From positions 15,710 through 79,709 of the forward strand of contig JBBRBB010000020.1 of assembly GCA_038206235.1 (NCBI GenBank): 64,000 nt of DNA, in the 5' to 3' direction. Positions 6,838 through 16,115 of this stretch are shown one piece after another. Every line of letters begins with the position of its first letter. Position 1 is the first letter of the stretch. This DNA comes from JBBRBB01 sp038206235. Lineage in GTDB: Bacteria; Bacteroidota; Bacteroidia; Chitinophagales; Chitinophagaceae. The notes under the pieces are model-generated. The model was given only the letters and a program-made list of their open reading frames with translations. It was not told where the DNA came from and ran no database searches. The position numbers were made by a program, and so were the translations under genes.

Positions 6838-8322
6838 ATGAAAAAAATAACGATTAAACCACAGTACAAAAAAATGCTTTCCGATATATACACCCCGGTA
6901 GGCATTTACCTGCGTTTACGTGACCGTTTCCGCGATACTATTTTGCTGGAGAGCGCTGACAACCGGGCTGCAGAAAACAGCTTTTCCTTTATTTGTATAA
7001 ATGCCATCGGCGGAATCGAAATAAGCAATTATACATCTCTGGAATTAAAATATCCAGGCAAAAATCCTGAGAAAAAAAATATTGAGAACATCACCGATGT
7101 ACCCGGTATGATATGGAATTTTATGAATGCCTTCGATGCAGAGCAGCCACAGGAAAAAACGGTTACTATTGCTCAAAGCCTGTTTGGATACACAACTTAT
7201 GATGCAGTGCAGTTCTTTGATACTATACAATTGAAATCATTGGCAAATGACTCGCAGAGTCCTGTGGAGAATCAGAAATTGAAACCCGGAAATCCGACAC
7301 CTGACATCCGACATCTGACATTTGCTATCCCTTTAATGCGTTACCGTTTGTATCAGTATGTAATCATTATTAATCACTTTAAAGATGAAATGTTTTTATG
7401 TGAGAATGTAATACAGGGTTTAGAAAGTGAAGTAGCTTTGATAGAGTCGCTTATTAAGAGTAAAGATGTTCCCTCATATCCTTTTAAAGCAATGCAAAAC
7501 GAAACATCGAATATGAGTGATGAAGATTATATGAGCATGGTGCGTAAGGGAATACAAAATTGTTATCGGGGAGATGTATTTCAAATTGTACTGAGCAGAA
7601 AGTTTCAGCAAAATTTTACCGGCGATGAGTTCAATGTTTACCGTGCCCTGCGCAGCATTAATCCTTCGCCTTACTTGTTTTATTTCGATTACGGAGATTA
7701 TAAGCTAATAGGCTCAAGCCCTGAATCGCAATTGATAATTAAAAACGGTAAAGCAGTTGTGCATCCGATTGCGGGTACATTTAAAAGAACAGGAAATGAT
7801 GAGCAGGATAATGAACTTGCTGCGCAATTACTGCGAGATGCCAAAGAAAATGCAGAGCATACCATGCTTGTTGATCTGGCAAGAAATGATTTAAGCAAAA
7901 GTTGTGAAAATGTAGCTGTAAGTCATTACCGTGAGGTGCAATATTATTCGCATGTGATACATCTTGTGAGTGAAGTAACGGGCAAAGTACAGCAGAGCGC
8001 TAATCCATTTCAATTGCTCGCCACAACATTTCCGGCCGGTACATTAAGTGGCGCCCCCAAGTTCAGAGCAATGGAATTAATAGATGCGTATGAGCCTGCG
8101 CCGCGAAGCTTTTACGGTGGCTGCATTGGTTCTATCGGTTTTAATGGAGATTGTAATCATGCAATTATGATAAGAACTTTTTTAAGCAAAAACAACACAT
8201 TGATTTACCAGGCCGGTGCAGGAATAGTGGCTGCATCGCAGCCGCAAAGTGAGTTGCAGGAAGTGAATAATAAATTAGGCGCATTAAAAAATGCAATATC
8301 ACTCGCTGAGGATTTAAGTTAG
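6838..8322 (+). CDS. trpE: Anthranilate synthase component I
   Basis: Makes anthranilate from chorismate with TrpG-supplied ammonia, the first step of Trp synthesis. 494 aa. The feedback-inhibition motif LLES is at residues 36-39. Chorismate-binding motifs follow in order: NPSPYLFYFDYGDY, IGSSPE, HPIAGTFKRTG, AEHTMLVDLARNDL, FPAGTLSGAPKFRAMELID and FYGGCIGSIGFNGD. Residues 153-161 (PTPDIRHLT) are encoded by a spacer-like word repeat (CCGACACCTGACATCCGACA) in a linker before the conserved MRYRLYQYV segment; it looks like an in-frame insertion. First gene of the attenuated trp operon. Confidence 0.96.
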   Translation: MKKITIKPQYKKMLSDIYTPVGIYLRLRDRFRDTILLESADNRAAENSFSFICINAIGGIEISNYTSLELKYPGKNPEKKNIENITDVPGMIWNFMNAFDAEQPQEKTVTIAQSLFGYTTYDAVQFFDTIQLKSLANDSQSPVENQKLKPGNPTPDIRHLTFAIPLMRYRLYQYVIIINHFKDEMFLCENVIQGLESEVALIESLIKSKDVPSYPFKAMQNETSNMSDEDYMSMVRKGIQNCYRGDVFQIVLSRKFQQNFTGDEFNVYRALRSINPSPYLFYFDYGDYKLIGSSPESQLIIKNGKAVVHPIAGTFKRTGNDEQDNELAAQLLRDAKENAEHTMLVDLARNDLSKSCENVAVSHYREVQYYSHVIHLVSEVTGKVQQSANPFQLLATTFPAGTLSGAPKFRAMELIDAYEPAPRSFYGGCIGSIGFNGDCNHAIMIRTFLSKNNTLIYQAGAGIVAASQPQSELQEVNNKLGALKNAISLAEDLS

Positions 8323-8362
8323 ATTTTTATGAACCCAACGGAAGTAATTTTATTCATCTTCT

Positions 8363-8400
8363 GTTGCGCCTGCCCCGCCTCGCCTAAGGCGAGGCGGTGG
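8363..8400. repeat. GC-rich palindromic element in the trpE-trpG spacer
   Basis: GTTGCGCCTGCC followed by the palindrome CGCCTCGCCTAAGGCGAGGC. An inverted copy with two differences lies at 33735-33768 (ftsQ-ftsA spacer). Much richer in G+C than its surroundings. The spacer between trpE and trpG is 105 bases, long for this operon, and the element accounts for most of it. Confidence 0.8.
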
Positions 8401-8427
8401 TCGTACACTTATACAATAGAAAATATT

Positions 8428-9009
8428 ATGAGCAACAACCTTAAGATACTTGTTTTCGATAATTACGATTCATTTACTTATAATCTTGTACACCTTGTTG
8501 AAAAGATATTACATTATAAAGTGGATGTATATCGCAATGATGAAATTCCATTAGAGAAAGTGAATGATTATGATAAGATCATTTTATCACCAGGCCCTGG
8601 TTTGCCAGGCGAAGCAGGCTTGTTATTGCCTTTGATAAAAGAATATGCTTCCCGCAAATCCATACTGGGCGTGTGTTTGGGCCATCAGGCTATTGGAGAA
8701 GCATTCGGAGGAAAGCTGATTAATCTAAGCGCAGTGTTTCATGGAGTAGCAACCAATTGCAGGTTACAGAATGCCAATTCCAAATTGTTTAAAAACTTAC
8801 GAGAGGAAATAGAGGTAGGCCGTTACCATAGTTGGATTATAAGCGAAGAAAATTTTCCAGAAGAACTGGAGATTACGGCAACAGACAATAATGGATACAT
8901 CATGGCATTACAACATAAAAAGTATGATGTGCAAGGAGTGCAGTTTCATCCGGAGAGTGTACTAACTCCCGATGGAGAAAAAATAATGAGGAATTGGCTA
9001 AATGTCTAA
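8428..9009 (+). CDS. trpG: Anthranilate synthase component II (glutamine amidotransferase)
   Basis: Class I amidotransferase that feeds ammonia to TrpE. 193 aa from the ATG at 8428 (MSNNLKILVFDNYDSFTYNL); an earlier in-frame ATG at 8329 would add 33 residues encoded by the palindromic spacer element and was not used. LSPGPGLPGEAG is the oxyanion-loop region. The nucleophilic Cys is in GVCLGHQAIGEAFGG. The His-Glu pair is in VQFHPESV. May also serve PabB at 46.5 kb, since no second amidotransferase is seen here. Confidence 0.95.
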   Translation: MSNNLKILVFDNYDSFTYNLVHLVEKILHYKVDVYRNDEIPLEKVNDYDKIILSPGPGLPGEAGLLLPLIKEYASRKSILGVCLGHQAIGEAFGGKLINLSAVFHGVATNCRLQNANSKLFKNLREEIEVGRYHSWIISEENFPEELEITATDNNGYIMALQHKKYDVQGVQFHPESVLTPDGEKIMRNWLNV

Positions 9010-9151
9010 ACTGAGATTTGGAGAGATTATCAGGATTAAAAAGATGAAATGAAAAATATCTTGCATTAATTTATCATTCGGCTATGTTTCATTATTTACA
9101 AAATATTTTCATCCACTTCAAATCCCCGTTCATACAATTAAATAAAAAGTT

Positions 9152-9586
9152 ATGAAAGAATTTAAATACAAAGAAATTACCGAAAAAATCATTGGCGCTG
9201 CCATGAAAGTACATTTAACACTTGGCACTGGTTTTCGGGAAATTATTTATCAAAGAACAATGGCATTGCAAATGGAAGCTGACGGTCTTTCATTTATAAG
9301 AGAATGCAATATGCCTGTTTATTATCTCGAAAAGCAAATAGGCGAAAGAAGAGTTGATTTCTTTGTTGAAAATAAAATTTGCACAGAATTAAAAGCGATA
9401 CTAAAATTGGAGCCAGTTAATTTTGCGCAGGCAAGAAATTATTTGGAGGCATTTAATAAGGAAGTTGGCCTGTTGATTAATTTTGGTTCAATCAGTCTTG
9501 AATTTAAAAGGCTTGAAAATCCAAAATATAATCCTGCATTAATTCGTCATCCAACTCTATCTGAGTTATCCCAAAAATCTCTTTAA
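9152..9586 (+). CDS. GxxExxY family protein
   Basis: 144 aa. The family signature appears as GFREIIY (residues 28-34) after ITEKIIGAAMKVHLTLGTG, and the nuclease-like strand pair as ERRVDFFVENKICTELKAI. The fold is related to PD-(D/E)XK enzymes, but no activity is established. It interrupts the trp operon between trpG and trpD. It is flanked by roughly inverted CAGGATTaAA / TTtAATCC..ATCCTG stretches (9026-9045 and 9577-9605), suggesting a small inserted cassette. The frame is intact, unlike most accessory genes here. Confidence 0.85.
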   Translation: MKEFKYKEITEKIIGAAMKVHLTLGTGFREIIYQRTMALQMEADGLSFIRECNMPVYYLEKQIGERRVDFFVENKICTELKAILKLEPVNFAQARNYLEAFNKEVGLLINFGSISLEFKRLENPKYNPALIRHPTLSELSQKSL

Positions 9587-9609
9587 TCCATTCAAATCCT
9601 GTTTAGATA

Positions 9610-10602
9610 ATGAAAAAAATTCTTCAATATTTATTTGAACATAAAACATTGAGCAGGGTTCAGTCAAAAGATGTCCTAATCAATATTGCAAAAGGCATAT
9701 ACAATGAAAATGAAATTACAGCTTTTATTACTGTGTATCTTATGCGAAGCATTACTATTGAAGAGTTGCAGGGCTTTCGCAACGCCCTAATGGAGTTGTG
9801 TGTAAAAGTAGATTTGAATGGCTATTCAGCGATTGATATTGTGGGAACAGGCGGCGATGGGAAAAATACTTTCAATATTTCTACCCTTGCCTGTTTTATT
9901 GTAGCAGGTGCGGGGCAAAAAGTTGCGAAGCATGGAAATTATGGCGCAACATCTGTTAGCGGTGCATCGAATGTAATGGAGAATCTTGGTTATAAATTTA
10001 AGGCGGAAAATTCAAAATTAAAAGTTGAAATAGAAGAAGCAGGAATTTGTTTCATGCATGCACCTTTGTTTCATCCCGCTTTGAAAGTAGTTGCACCCAT
10101 AAGAAAAAATTTAGGAGTAAGAACATTTTTTAATATACTCGGACCCATGGTAAACCCCGCCTCTCCTGCTTTTCAATTAATAGGGGTATATAGTTTAGAG
10201 ATGGCAAGAATTTATAATTATTTTTTGCAACAGACCGGCAAAGCATTTACCATTATTCATGGATTAGATGGCTACGATGAAATTTCTCTCACCAACGACA
10301 CAAAAGTAATTACAAATAAGGGTGAACAAATTCTGCCGCCCGAAGAATTGGGCAAACGTTTAGTTTACCCGCAGGACCTATATGGCGGTAATACCGCAGA
10401 AGAATCAGCAAAAATATTTTTAAAGATTATGAAAGGCGAAGGCACCTGGGCGCAAAATGCTGTAGTGCTCGCCAATGCTGCGATGGCGCTGCATTGCACA
10501 GGTGAGTATGAAAATTATAATAACGCATATCATGCAGCGGTGAAAAGTTTAGAGAGTGGAAAAGCTTACAGCTCATTACAAAAATTAATTTCAATGCAAT
10601 AA
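9610..10602 (+). CDS. trpD: Anthranilate phosphoribosyltransferase
   Basis: Joins anthranilate to PRPP, the second step of the pathway. 330 aa, normal length. The PRPP-binding motif GTGGDGKNTFNIST lies at residues 80-93, followed by VAKHGNYGATSVSGASNVME, and the anthranilate-side motif HPALKVVAPIRKNLGVRTFF near residues 156-175. The start ATG lies 23 bases after the GxxExxY gene. Part of the trp operon. Confidence 0.96.
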   Translation: MKKILQYLFEHKTLSRVQSKDVLINIAKGIYNENEITAFITVYLMRSITIEELQGFRNALMELCVKVDLNGYSAIDIVGTGGDGKNTFNISTLACFIVAGAGQKVAKHGNYGATSVSGASNVMENLGYKFKAENSKLKVEIEEAGICFMHAPLFHPALKVVAPIRKNLGVRTFFNILGPMVNPASPAFQLIGVYSLEMARIYNYFLQQTGKAFTIIHGLDGYDEISLTNDTKVITNKGEQILPPEELGKRLVYPQDLYGGNTAEESAKIFLKIMKGEGTWAQNAVVLANAAMALHCTGEYENYNNAYHAAVKSLESGKAYSSLQKLISMQ

Positions 10603-10630
10603 CTGCAAACGCTGATAAAGAATTTTAATT

Positions 10631-11422
10631 ATGAATATTCTGGAGCAAATTATTACTGACAAAAAAAAAGAGATAGAATTAAAAAAGCGCATCATTCCGG
10701 TTAATGCATGGAAACAAATGCCATTTTATACTGATGAAAAAATTTCTTTAGAGAATTCATTACTCGAAGAAGGTTCAACAGGCATTATTGCAGAGTTCAA
10801 AAGAAAGTCACCTTCCAAAGGTGTTATTAATGATAAGGCGGAATTAACTCAAGTTGTTTCAGCGTATAATATACATGGTGCTGCAGGCATTTCTGTTTTG
10901 ACTGATGAAAAATATTTCGGCGGGTTAAATGATGACCTTTTGCTTGCAAGAGAAATTGTTTCAGTGCCGTTGCTTCGAAAAGATTTTATCATTGATGAGT
11001 ATCAATTATATGAAGCAAGCGCAATAGGCGCAGATGTGATTTTATTGATAGCAGCCTGTTTAACAAAAGAGCAGGTAAAGCAATTTGCATTAAAAGCGAA
11101 ACAGCTTGGTTTAGAAGTACTATTAGAAATTCACAACGAAAAGGAGCTTGAATATATTTCTGATGAAGTGGATTTAGTTGGCGTAAACAATCGCAATCTG
11201 AAGACTTTTGAAACAGATATAAATACATCGTTGCAACTGATTGATAAAATTCCGAAAAATAAAGTTGCCATTTCTGAAAGCGGAATAAGCGATGCAGATG
11301 CTATTATAACTTTGCGAAAAGCCGGCTTTAAAGGGTTTCTGATAGGCGAAAGTTTTATGAAACAAAATAACCCGGGAAATGCTTTTCAGCAATTTGCAAA
11401 ACAATTAAAAAAATCGCTATGA
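10631..11422 (+). CDS. trpC: Indole-3-glycerol phosphate synthase
   Basis: TIM-barrel enzyme that closes the indole ring. 263 aa. Motifs: IIAEFKRKSPSKGVI (substrate-binding Lys and catalytic Glu strand, near residue 52), SVLTDEKYFGG, LLRKDFIIDEYQLYEA, GVNNRNLKTFETD and ISESGI. Its stop overlaps the trpF start by four bases (ATGA), indicating coupled translation. Confidence 0.96.
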   Translation: MNILEQIITDKKKEIELKKRIIPVNAWKQMPFYTDEKISLENSLLEEGSTGIIAEFKRKSPSKGVINDKAELTQVVSAYNIHGAAGISVLTDEKYFGGLNDDLLLAREIVSVPLLRKDFIIDEYQLYEASAIGADVILLIAACLTKEQVKQFALKAKQLGLEVLLEIHNEKELEYISDEVDLVGVNNRNLKTFETDINTSLQLIDKIPKNKVAISESGISDADAIITLRKAGFKGFLIGESFMKQNNPGNAFQQFAKQLKKSL

Positions 11423-12051
11423 ATATAAAAGTATGCGGCATTACACAGGTAAAGCAGTTACAGCAGTTAGACGCCTTAGATATTGATTTTGCCGGAATTA
11501 TTTTTTATAAAGGGTCGCCAAGATATGCGGGTGATAAAATTTCAAAAAAGGAAATCGGCTCAGCAGATTTTGATATAAAAAAAACAGGTGTGTTTGTAAA
11601 CCAGGGATACGATGAAATTATGAAAACCATAGAAGATTATAATTTGGATGTTGTTCAGTTGCACGGCGATGAAAGCCCTGAATTTTGCAAAAAAATTTCC
11701 GCCGGAACAGAGTTGATAAAAGTATTCCGTATTAATGCAAATGCTAAAACAGATATTGATGAATTAGTGCGGGCTTATGATGAGGTTTGTGATTATTATT
11801 TGTTTGATACCTCAGCAGAACTCTTTGGCGGTACCGGCAAGCAGTTTGACTGGGCATTACTTGCCAAAAGTAAAATTGAAAAACCATTTTTTTTAAGCGG
11901 CGGTATTGGATTGGGCGATGTGGATAAAATAAAAAGATTTACGCACCCTGATTTTTATGGCGTGGATATAAACAGTTTGTTTGAAAAAGAACCGGGAATA
12001 AAAGATATGACGAAAGTATTGCAGTTTAAGCAGGCACTGAAAATGAGATAA
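11419..12051 (+). CDS. trpF: Phosphoribosylanthranilate isomerase
   Basis: Amadori isomerase between TrpD and TrpC. 210 aa. MNIKVCGIT carries the catalytic Cys7, and the barrel runs through FAGIIFYKGSPRY, VQLHGDESPEFC (catalytic Asp region) and FLSGGIGLGDV (phosphate binding). The ATG overlaps the trpC stop. The operon continues after an interposed palindrome and GNAT gene. Confidence 0.95.
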   Translation: MNIKVCGITQVKQLQQLDALDIDFAGIIFYKGSPRYAGDKISKKEIGSADFDIKKTGVFVNQGYDEIMKTIEDYNLDVVQLHGDESPEFCKKISAGTELIKVFRINANAKTDIDELVRAYDEVCDYYLFDTSAELFGGTGKQFDWALLAKSKIEKPFFLSGGIGLGDVDKIKRFTHPDFYGVDINSLFEKEPGIKDMTKVLQFKQALKMR

Positions 12052-12084
12052 CAGTCAGACGGCTCCAAGCTGTCAGACCGATGC
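12051..12084. repeat. Palindromic repeat after trpF, inverted partner of 14967-15001
   Basis: ACAGTCAGACGGCTCCAAGC then TGTCAGACCGATGC: a near-palindrome (GTCAGACGGCT / AGCTGTCAGAC). The copy at 14967-15001, after trpA, is the same element in reverse orientation with only a few differences, so the GNAT-trpB-trpA block is bracketed by inverted repeats. Confidence 0.8.
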
Positions 12085-12182
12085 CACAAACTTTATCTGC
12101 CTCTATGTGCGCATTTTGTTGCATGTTGATTATACTGAAAAAAACATGTCGGCAGAAAAGTATTTAGAACAAAAACAGTCAA

Positions 12183-12665
12183 ATGAAAATCGAATGCTAC
12201 AATAAAGTTTATCAGCAACAGGTTATTGAACTTATTTTAAATATTCAGCAAAATGAATTTAATGTTCCTGTAACTATAAATGATCAACCGGACCTGCTTG
12301 AAGTTGAAAATTTTTATTTCAAAGGAAATGGGAATTTTTGGGTAGCAACAGAAAACAGTACAGTGGTAGGAACGGTTGCTCTGATTGATATGAGAAATAA
12401 TCTTGCCTGTTTACGTAAAATGTTTGTACATGCAGATTATCGTGGCAAAGAGAAAGGAACCGGTCAGCTTTTGTTGGACGCGGTAGTTGACTGGTGCAGG
12501 CAAAAAAATATTACAGCAATTTATTTGGGCACGGTTGACAAATTGATTGCAGCACAAAAATTTTATTTAAAAAACAATTTTGTAGAAATACCCAAAACGG
12601 CTTTGCCCGCCAGCTTTCCGGTTATGGAAGTTGACAACATGTTTTTAAAATTGGTGATAGTCTGA
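12183..12665 (+). CDS. GNAT family N-acetyltransferase
   Basis: 160 aa, Gcn5-related acetyltransferase with unknown substrate. The acetyl-CoA pyrophosphate loop is HADYRGKEKGTGQLLLDAVV (about residues 86-105), preceded by the beta-4 strand LACLRKMFV. The C-terminal IYLGTVDKLIAAQKFYLKNN helix is typical. It sits between trpF and trpB, inside the segment bounded by inverted palindromes. No link to Trp synthesis is evident, so it is probably a passenger. Confidence 0.85.
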   Translation: MKIECYNKVYQQQVIELILNIQQNEFNVPVTINDQPDLLEVENFYFKGNGNFWVATENSTVVGTVALIDMRNNLACLRKMFVHADYRGKEKGTGQLLLDAVVDWCRQKNITAIYLGTVDKLIAAQKFYLKNNFVEIPKTALPASFPVMEVDNMFLKLVIV

Positions 12666-12790
12666 ACGGGGATTTGGGGGGGATTGGAAGGATTATAATT
12701 AAATGAAAATGCACGTTTAAACAATTGAAGGTTTTTCAACAAATGATGAACTTGATTTTCGAGTGGAGACTTTGAAAAAACAAAACGTAG

Positions 12791-14035
12791 ATGGAAACAC
12801 AAGAAATAAAAAAACCCCTTCAGAGCTTGCCCCGTCAAAGCGAGGAGTTTGGAGTTTCGCCTCAAGGTTACTACGGAAAATTCGGTGGCGCTTATATTCC
12901 TGAAATGCTTCATCGCAATGTGGAAGAGTTGCGCACCCGTTACTTGAAGATTATGTATGAGCCCTCTTTTCAAAAAGAATTTCATGAGTTGTTGCATGAT
13001 TATGCGGGCAGACCAACACCGCTGTATTTTGCGCAACGTTTGAGTAAGCAATTCAACACAAACATTTTTTTAAAGCGTGAGGATCTTTGTCATACAGGTG
13101 CTCATAAGATTAATAATACCATTGGACAAATCTTGCTCGCAGAGCGATTGGGAAAAAAAAGAATCATTGCAGAAACAGGTGCGGGGCAGCATGGTGTGGC
13201 CACAGCAACCGTGTGTGCATTGAAAGGTGTAGAGTGCATTGTGTATATGGGTGAAAAAGATATTGAAAGACAATCGCCAAATGTGGCCCGCATGAAAATG
13301 CTCGGAGCAAAAGTAGTACCTGTAATTAGCGGAAGCAAAACATTAAAAGATGCAACGAATGAGGCGATACGCGATTGGATAAATAATCCTGTGGACACGC
13401 ATTATATCATCGGCAGTGTGGTAGGTCCGCATCCATATCCTGATATGGTAGCACGTTTTCAAAGCGTAATAAGTGAAGAGCTGCGCTGGCAACTACAAGA
13501 AAAAAAGGGCAATGAATTACCAACGCATGTGATGGCTTGTGTGGGCGGGGGCAGCAATGCGGCGGGTGCTTTTTATTATTTTTTAAATGAGGGGGGTGTG
13601 CAACTGATTGCAGTGGAAGCTGCAGGTCTTGGATTGCAAAGCGGGCGCAGCGCTGCAACAACACAACTTGGCAAACCCGGTGTATTGCATGGAAGCAAAA
13701 GCCTGGTGATGCAAACAGAAGATGGTCAAGTGGTAGAGCCACACAGCATTTCAGCGGGTTTAGATTATCCCGGTATTGGTCCTCTGCATGCGCATTTGTT
13801 TGAAAGTGGTCGTGCAACATTTTTGAGTGCAACAGATGAAGAAGCGTTGCAGGCCGGCTTTCAACTGGCAAAGCTGGAGGGAATTATTCCTGCTTTGGAG
13901 AGTGCACATGCACTTGCAGCACTGAGGCAAATTCAATTCAAAACAAGTGATGTTGTTGTTTTGTGTCTTAGCGGAAGAGGCGATAAAGATCTGGCAACAT
14001 ATATCAAAGCGATGGAAGAAAAATGTAAAATATAA
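12791..14035 (+). CDS. trpB: Tryptophan synthase beta chain
   Basis: PLP enzyme that joins indole and serine. 414 aa, slightly longer than the usual 390-400 because of a polar N-terminal extension before GYYGKFGGAYIPEML. The PLP lysine is in HTGAHKINNTIGQ, the phosphate loop in CVGGGSNAAG, the indole channel region around EDGQVVEPHSISAGLDYPG, and the C-terminal SGRGDKD motif is present. The ATG at 12791 follows a 125-base spacer after the GNAT gene. The partner trpA follows. Confidence 0.96.
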   Translation: METQEIKKPLQSLPRQSEEFGVSPQGYYGKFGGAYIPEMLHRNVEELRTRYLKIMYEPSFQKEFHELLHDYAGRPTPLYFAQRLSKQFNTNIFLKREDLCHTGAHKINNTIGQILLAERLGKKRIIAETGAGQHGVATATVCALKGVECIVYMGEKDIERQSPNVARMKMLGAKVVPVISGSKTLKDATNEAIRDWINNPVDTHYIIGSVVGPHPYPDMVARFQSVISEELRWQLQEKKGNELPTHVMACVGGGSNAAGAFYYFLNEGGVQLIAVEAAGLGLQSGRSAATTQLGKPGVLHGSKSLVMQTEDGQVVEPHSISAGLDYPGIGPLHAHLFESGRATFLSATDEEALQAGFQLAKLEGIIPALESAHALAALRQIQFKTSDVVVLCLSGRGDKDLATYIKAMEEKCKI

Positions 14036-14173
14036 AATGAAGAATTCAAAATATAGACTCTTCAACGATTTGTAATTCTAACATTTTAAACCACAAAAAC
14101 ATGGCAGACACAAACCAGCACAAAGAAGTTTGATATTTTTCGTGGCTTAGTGTTTTTGTGGCAAAAAATAAAT

Positions 14174-14944
14174 ATGAACAGAATAAAAGAATTGTTTCAA
14201 AGAAAAAATCAAAACATTCTCAGTGTTTACTGCACTGCGGGCTATCCGCAATTAAACAGCACATTGCATGTAATGAAAGCCTTACAGGATAACGGTGCAG
14301 ATATGATTGAAATAGGCATGCCTTACAGCGACCCTTTAGCCGATGGTGCTGTGATACAGGCGAGTAATAGCAGAGCAATAGAAAATGAAATGACGATTTC
14401 AAAATTGTTTGATCAGTTACGAAATTTTATAAAAGAAATTTATATCCCGGTAATATTGATGGGCTATATAAATCCCGTATTGCAATACGGCTTTGAAAAA
14501 TTCTGTGCAGATGCTGTAAGCGTTGGCATAGATGGATTGATTTTGCCCGATTTGCCCGAATACGAATTCGAAACAGAATACGGCGCTATCATAAAAAAAT
14601 ATGGATTGGATTTTATTTTTCTAATAACTCCTGAAACATCAGAAGAGCGAATAAAAAAATTAGATGAATTAAGCACCGGTTTTTTGTATGCAGTTTCTTC
14701 ATCATCCATCACAGGAAAAGAAAAAGATTTTTCTGCTGTAGAAAAATATTTGCACAGACTAAAAAATATGCAGTTGAAAAATCCAATTTTGACTGGCTTT
14801 GGCATAAAAGATAAAACGACTTTTAAAACCGCGTGTGCATATACCAGGGGAGCAATCATTGGTACTGCATATATCAGGGCGCTCGAAAATTCAAATGATA
14901 TTGCAGCCACCACAAAGATTTTTCTGCAATCTTTGTTAGGTTAA
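14174..14944 (+). CDS. trpA: Tryptophan synthase alpha chain
   Basis: Cleaves indole-3-glycerol phosphate and passes indole to TrpB. 256 aa from the ATG at 14174 (MNRIKELFQRKN); an upstream in-frame ATG adds eight residues that do not match the family. The catalytic Glu is in DMIEIGMPYSDPLADGAVIQ, the catalytic Asp in GIDGLILPDLPEYE, and the phosphate site in SSSITG and GFGIKDK. Last gene of the trp operon, followed by a palindrome at 14967. Confidence 0.95.
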   Translation: MNRIKELFQRKNQNILSVYCTAGYPQLNSTLHVMKALQDNGADMIEIGMPYSDPLADGAVIQASNSRAIENEMTISKLFDQLRNFIKEIYIPVILMGYINPVLQYGFEKFCADAVSVGIDGLILPDLPEYEFETEYGAIIKKYGLDFIFLITPETSEERIKKLDELSTGFLYAVSSSSITGKEKDFSAVEKYLHRLKNMQLKNPILTGFGIKDKTTFKTACAYTRGAIIGTAYIRALENSNDIAATTKIFLQSLLG

Positions 14945-14966
14945 TGGTTGTTTCTAATCGTTCGCA

Positions 14967-15001
14967 GCATCGGTCTGACGGCTTAGAGCCGTCTGACAGT
15001 T
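14967..15001. repeat. Palindromic repeat after trpA
   Basis: GCATCGGTCTGACGGCTTAG then AGCCGTCTGACAGT: near-perfect hairpin (GTCTGACGGCT / AGCCGTCTGAC), the reverse complement of the element at 12051-12084. It could end transcription of the trp operon, but no U-tract follows it. Confidence 0.8.
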
Positions 15002-15119
15002 ATGACTAACGAAAGTTCTAATGAATATTCATTTCAACAGTTACGATACCCGATGACAGTAAAACGAATCTGCTTGCTTCTAAAGTTTACTGGTATTGTA
15101 TTTGTTGGCAATACGTGAA

Positions 15120-16115
15120 ATGGAAAAAACAAAAAAGAAAATAACCCCAAAAGCAATATGGCAAATGATTAAAGCAACTTTTAAAGCATTTGGAGAGGAT
15201 AAGGGAATTAAGCTTAGCGCCTCTCTTGCCTTTACAACAGTTTTTGCAATCGGCCCTTTTTTATTATTAATAATGTCTCTGGCAAGTATATTTTTCGGGC
15301 AAGATGCAATTGAAGGAAGATTGTTTTCACAGATAAACGGTTTTATTGGAAATGATGCTGCTAAACAAGTACAGGACATTGTAAAAAATATTCATTTTTC
15401 CGGCAAAACAAATTTTGCTTTGGCAGGCAGCATCGTTGTAGTGATAATTGGCGCCACCAGTGTGTTTGTTGAAATACAGGATTCAATTAATTTTATCTGG
15501 AGGGTAAAGGCCAAGCCAAAACGCGGCTGGCAGAAATTTTTGAAAAATCGTCTCTTGTCATCCTCATTGATAATTTCACTCGGCTTTCTTCTTATTGTTT
15601 CGCTTGTGCTTAATGGAATTATTCAGGCATTAAGCGCTATTTTAACCCGGTACCTTTCAAATGTAACTGTAATAATTATTAACCTTATTAATCTGTTTAT
15701 AGGCTTTGCTCTAACTGCTGTGTTATTCGCAATTATTTTTAAAGTGCTGCCCGATGTTAAGATAAAATGGAAAGATGTAAAAATAGGCGCCATCTTTACT
15801 GCAATACTATTTATGATGGGAAAATATCTGATTGGATTGTACATAAAAACAACCGGCACAGGTTCAACTTACGGCGCTGCAGGCTCAATCATTATTATTC
15901 TTGTTTGGATATATCTTGCTTCCGCAATATTATATTTGGGAGCTGAATTTACACAGGTGTATAGTGAAGCTTACGGCGGCAAAATACAACCGGCAGAATA
16001 CGCTGTGTTTGTTCAGCGAAAAGAGGTGGAAAGAGAAGTGAATGCTCTTCCCCCGCAACATCCCGAGATTACTAAAAACCCTGAGATTATAAACACTTCT
16101 CCCGGCTCATCATAA
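15120..16115 (+). CDS. YihY/virulence factor BrkB family membrane protein
   Basis: 331 aa from the ATG at 15120; an upstream TTG start was rejected. About six membrane segments follow a basic N-terminus. The family pattern is seen in KLSASLAFTTVFAIGPFLLL, the middle ILVWIYLASAILYLGAEFTQ, and the YGAAGSIIII stretch. Members were once called ribonuclease BN by mistake; the true function (possibly transport) is unknown. The C-terminal tail is polar and soluble. A hairpin with a T-rich tail follows near 16276. Confidence 0.88.
   Translation: MEKTKKKITPKAIWQMIKATFKAFGEDKGIKLSASLAFTTVFAIGPFLLLIMSLASIFFGQDAIEGRLFSQINGFIGNDAAKQVQDIVKNIHFSGKTNFALAGSIVVVIIGATSVFVEIQDSINFIWRVKAKPKRGWQKFLKNRLLSSSLIISLGFLLIVSLVLNGIIQALSAILTRYLSNVTVIIINLINLFIGFALTAVLFAIIFKVLPDVKIKWKDVKIGAIFTAILFMMGKYLIGLYIKTTGTGSTYGAAGSIIIILVWIYLASAILYLGAEFTQVYSEAYGGKIQPAEYAVFVQRKEVEREVNALPPQHPEITKNPEIINTSPGSS

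Noticed and set aside
8329..8427. Earlier in-frame start that would give TrpG a 33-residue extension
   Set aside because: The extra residues come from a palindromic spacer element, and the family N-terminus (LKILVFDNYDSFTYN) begins just after ATG 8428.
12563..13051. Long minus-strand frames across the trpB region
   Set aside because: They are antisense to well-conserved trpB and GNAT motifs and show no protein-like features.
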